This document shows positions 63,885 through 64,000 of a stretch of DNA of 64,000 nt, one piece after another. Under the pieces are notes generated by a model, which was given only the letters and a program-made list of their open reading frames with translations, did not search any database and was not told the DNA's origin. Location: the NCBI RefSeq assembly GCF_000426365.1, contig NZ_AUFF01000003.1, positions 434,001-498,000 of the forward strand, given 5' to 3'. Positions within the stretch are counted from its first letter, which is position 1. Each line of letters starts with the position of its first letter. This stretch comes from Arenimonas composti TR7-09 = DSM 18010. GTDB lineage: Bacteria; Pseudomonadota; Gammaproteobacteria; Xanthomonadales; Xanthomonadaceae. The position numbers were made by a program, and so were the translations under genes.

Positions 63885-64000
63885 TCAGGGAACGGCGACG
63901 GCGTTCCAGGCCTCGGCGACGGCGGCGACTTCCCTGGAGTCGTCGCCGTACAGGTCGGCGGCGGCCTGCAGCGTCGCGACCCGGGCGCCGGCGTAGTCGG
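63885..64000 (-). CDS. Probable M4 family metallopeptidase, C-terminal fragment
   Basis: Only the last 38 codons are in the window. The tail ARVATLQAAADLYGDDSREV followed by AAVAEAWNAVAVP matches the C-terminal end of thermolysin-type (M4) secreted proteases, which finish with a similar helix and A-V-G-V. The catalytic region lies beyond the window, so the call depends on this tail alone. It lies 41 bases upstream of the autotransporter on the same strand. Confidence 0.55.
   Translation of the reverse strand, partial: DYAGARVATLQAAADLYGDDSREVAAVAEAWNAVAVP

Noticed and set aside
57373-63996. A 2207-codon open frame on the plus strand
   Set aside because: It is antisense to korC and the autotransporter, both with clear domains. 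Its sequence is Ala/Arg/Gly/Val/His-rich noise typical of GC-rich shadow frames.

Overview
The window reads as chromosomal DNA from a high-GC gammaproteobacterium, most likely of the Lysobacterales (Xanthomonadales). The evidence is gene content (PhoPQ preceded by a small PepSY-like protein, DusA, a DegV/DAK2 fusion, KorABC) and several scattered repeat families of the kind seen in that order, above all the GTAGGAGCGGCTTCAGCC REP-like element. The genus cannot be fixed from the sequence. No rRNA, tRNA, CRISPR or prophage was recognised. Almost all DNA is coding, and many neighbouring genes overlap by four bases (ATGA or GTGA).

Layout. 1-4.8 kb: housekeeping genes (coaX end, birA, plsY, a DegV/DAK2 protein, mtfA). 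4.9-7.5 kb: a PhoPQ-type two-component operon led by a small periplasmic protein. 7.7-15.4 kb: dusA, an arginine-deiminase-like hydrolase, a signalling cluster (three-receiver hybrid kinase, CheR, receiver-less CheB) and a TonB protein. 15.5-21.9 kb: a diguanylate cyclase operon, yceH, lipoproteins and a drug/metabolite transporter.

21.9-52 kb is the most distinctive part, an envelope- and stress-type region. It holds two Gly/Tyr/Asp-rich low-complexity proteins (one with a BON domain), a KGG protein, a ferritin-like protein, DUF2383 and DUF4142 proteins, a short-chain dehydrogenase, MscS and CorA channels, Ku with a deoxyinosine-type DNA glycosylase, a RES-domain protein, and a trehalose operon (otsA with a membrane sensor-like front, GH15, otsB, DUF421). 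Four sites match the sigma-54 -24/-12 consensus with correct GG-N10-GC spacing. They lie 34-58 bases upstream of such genes: the BON protein (22805), a divergent pair (36323 and 36514) and the KGG protein (44960). A sigma-54 response regulator, overlapped by a 77-residue stand-alone histidine-box protein, lies among them at 32997-34647. My inference is that these parts form one sigma-54 stress regulon with a local regulator.

52-64 kb: small secreted and SH3-type proteins, an apparently truncated HIT-like gene, the korCAB operon for a 2-oxoacid:ferredoxin oxidoreductase with a fused NAD(P)H module, a 1465-residue autotransporter with a clear terminator, and the end of a probable M4 metallopeptidase.

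A second theme is the repeats. A REP-associated tyrosine transposase unit (25329-26083) sits between ubiB and ku, and its inverted repeats contain the stop codons of ubiB, the transposase and ku. A related 104-bp non-autonomous pair lies at 41999-42102. Other palindromic families supply or touch the stop codons at the mtfA/phoQ, SemiSWEET/S9 and 54.25 kb/korB junctions, and one copy lies in frame inside korA.
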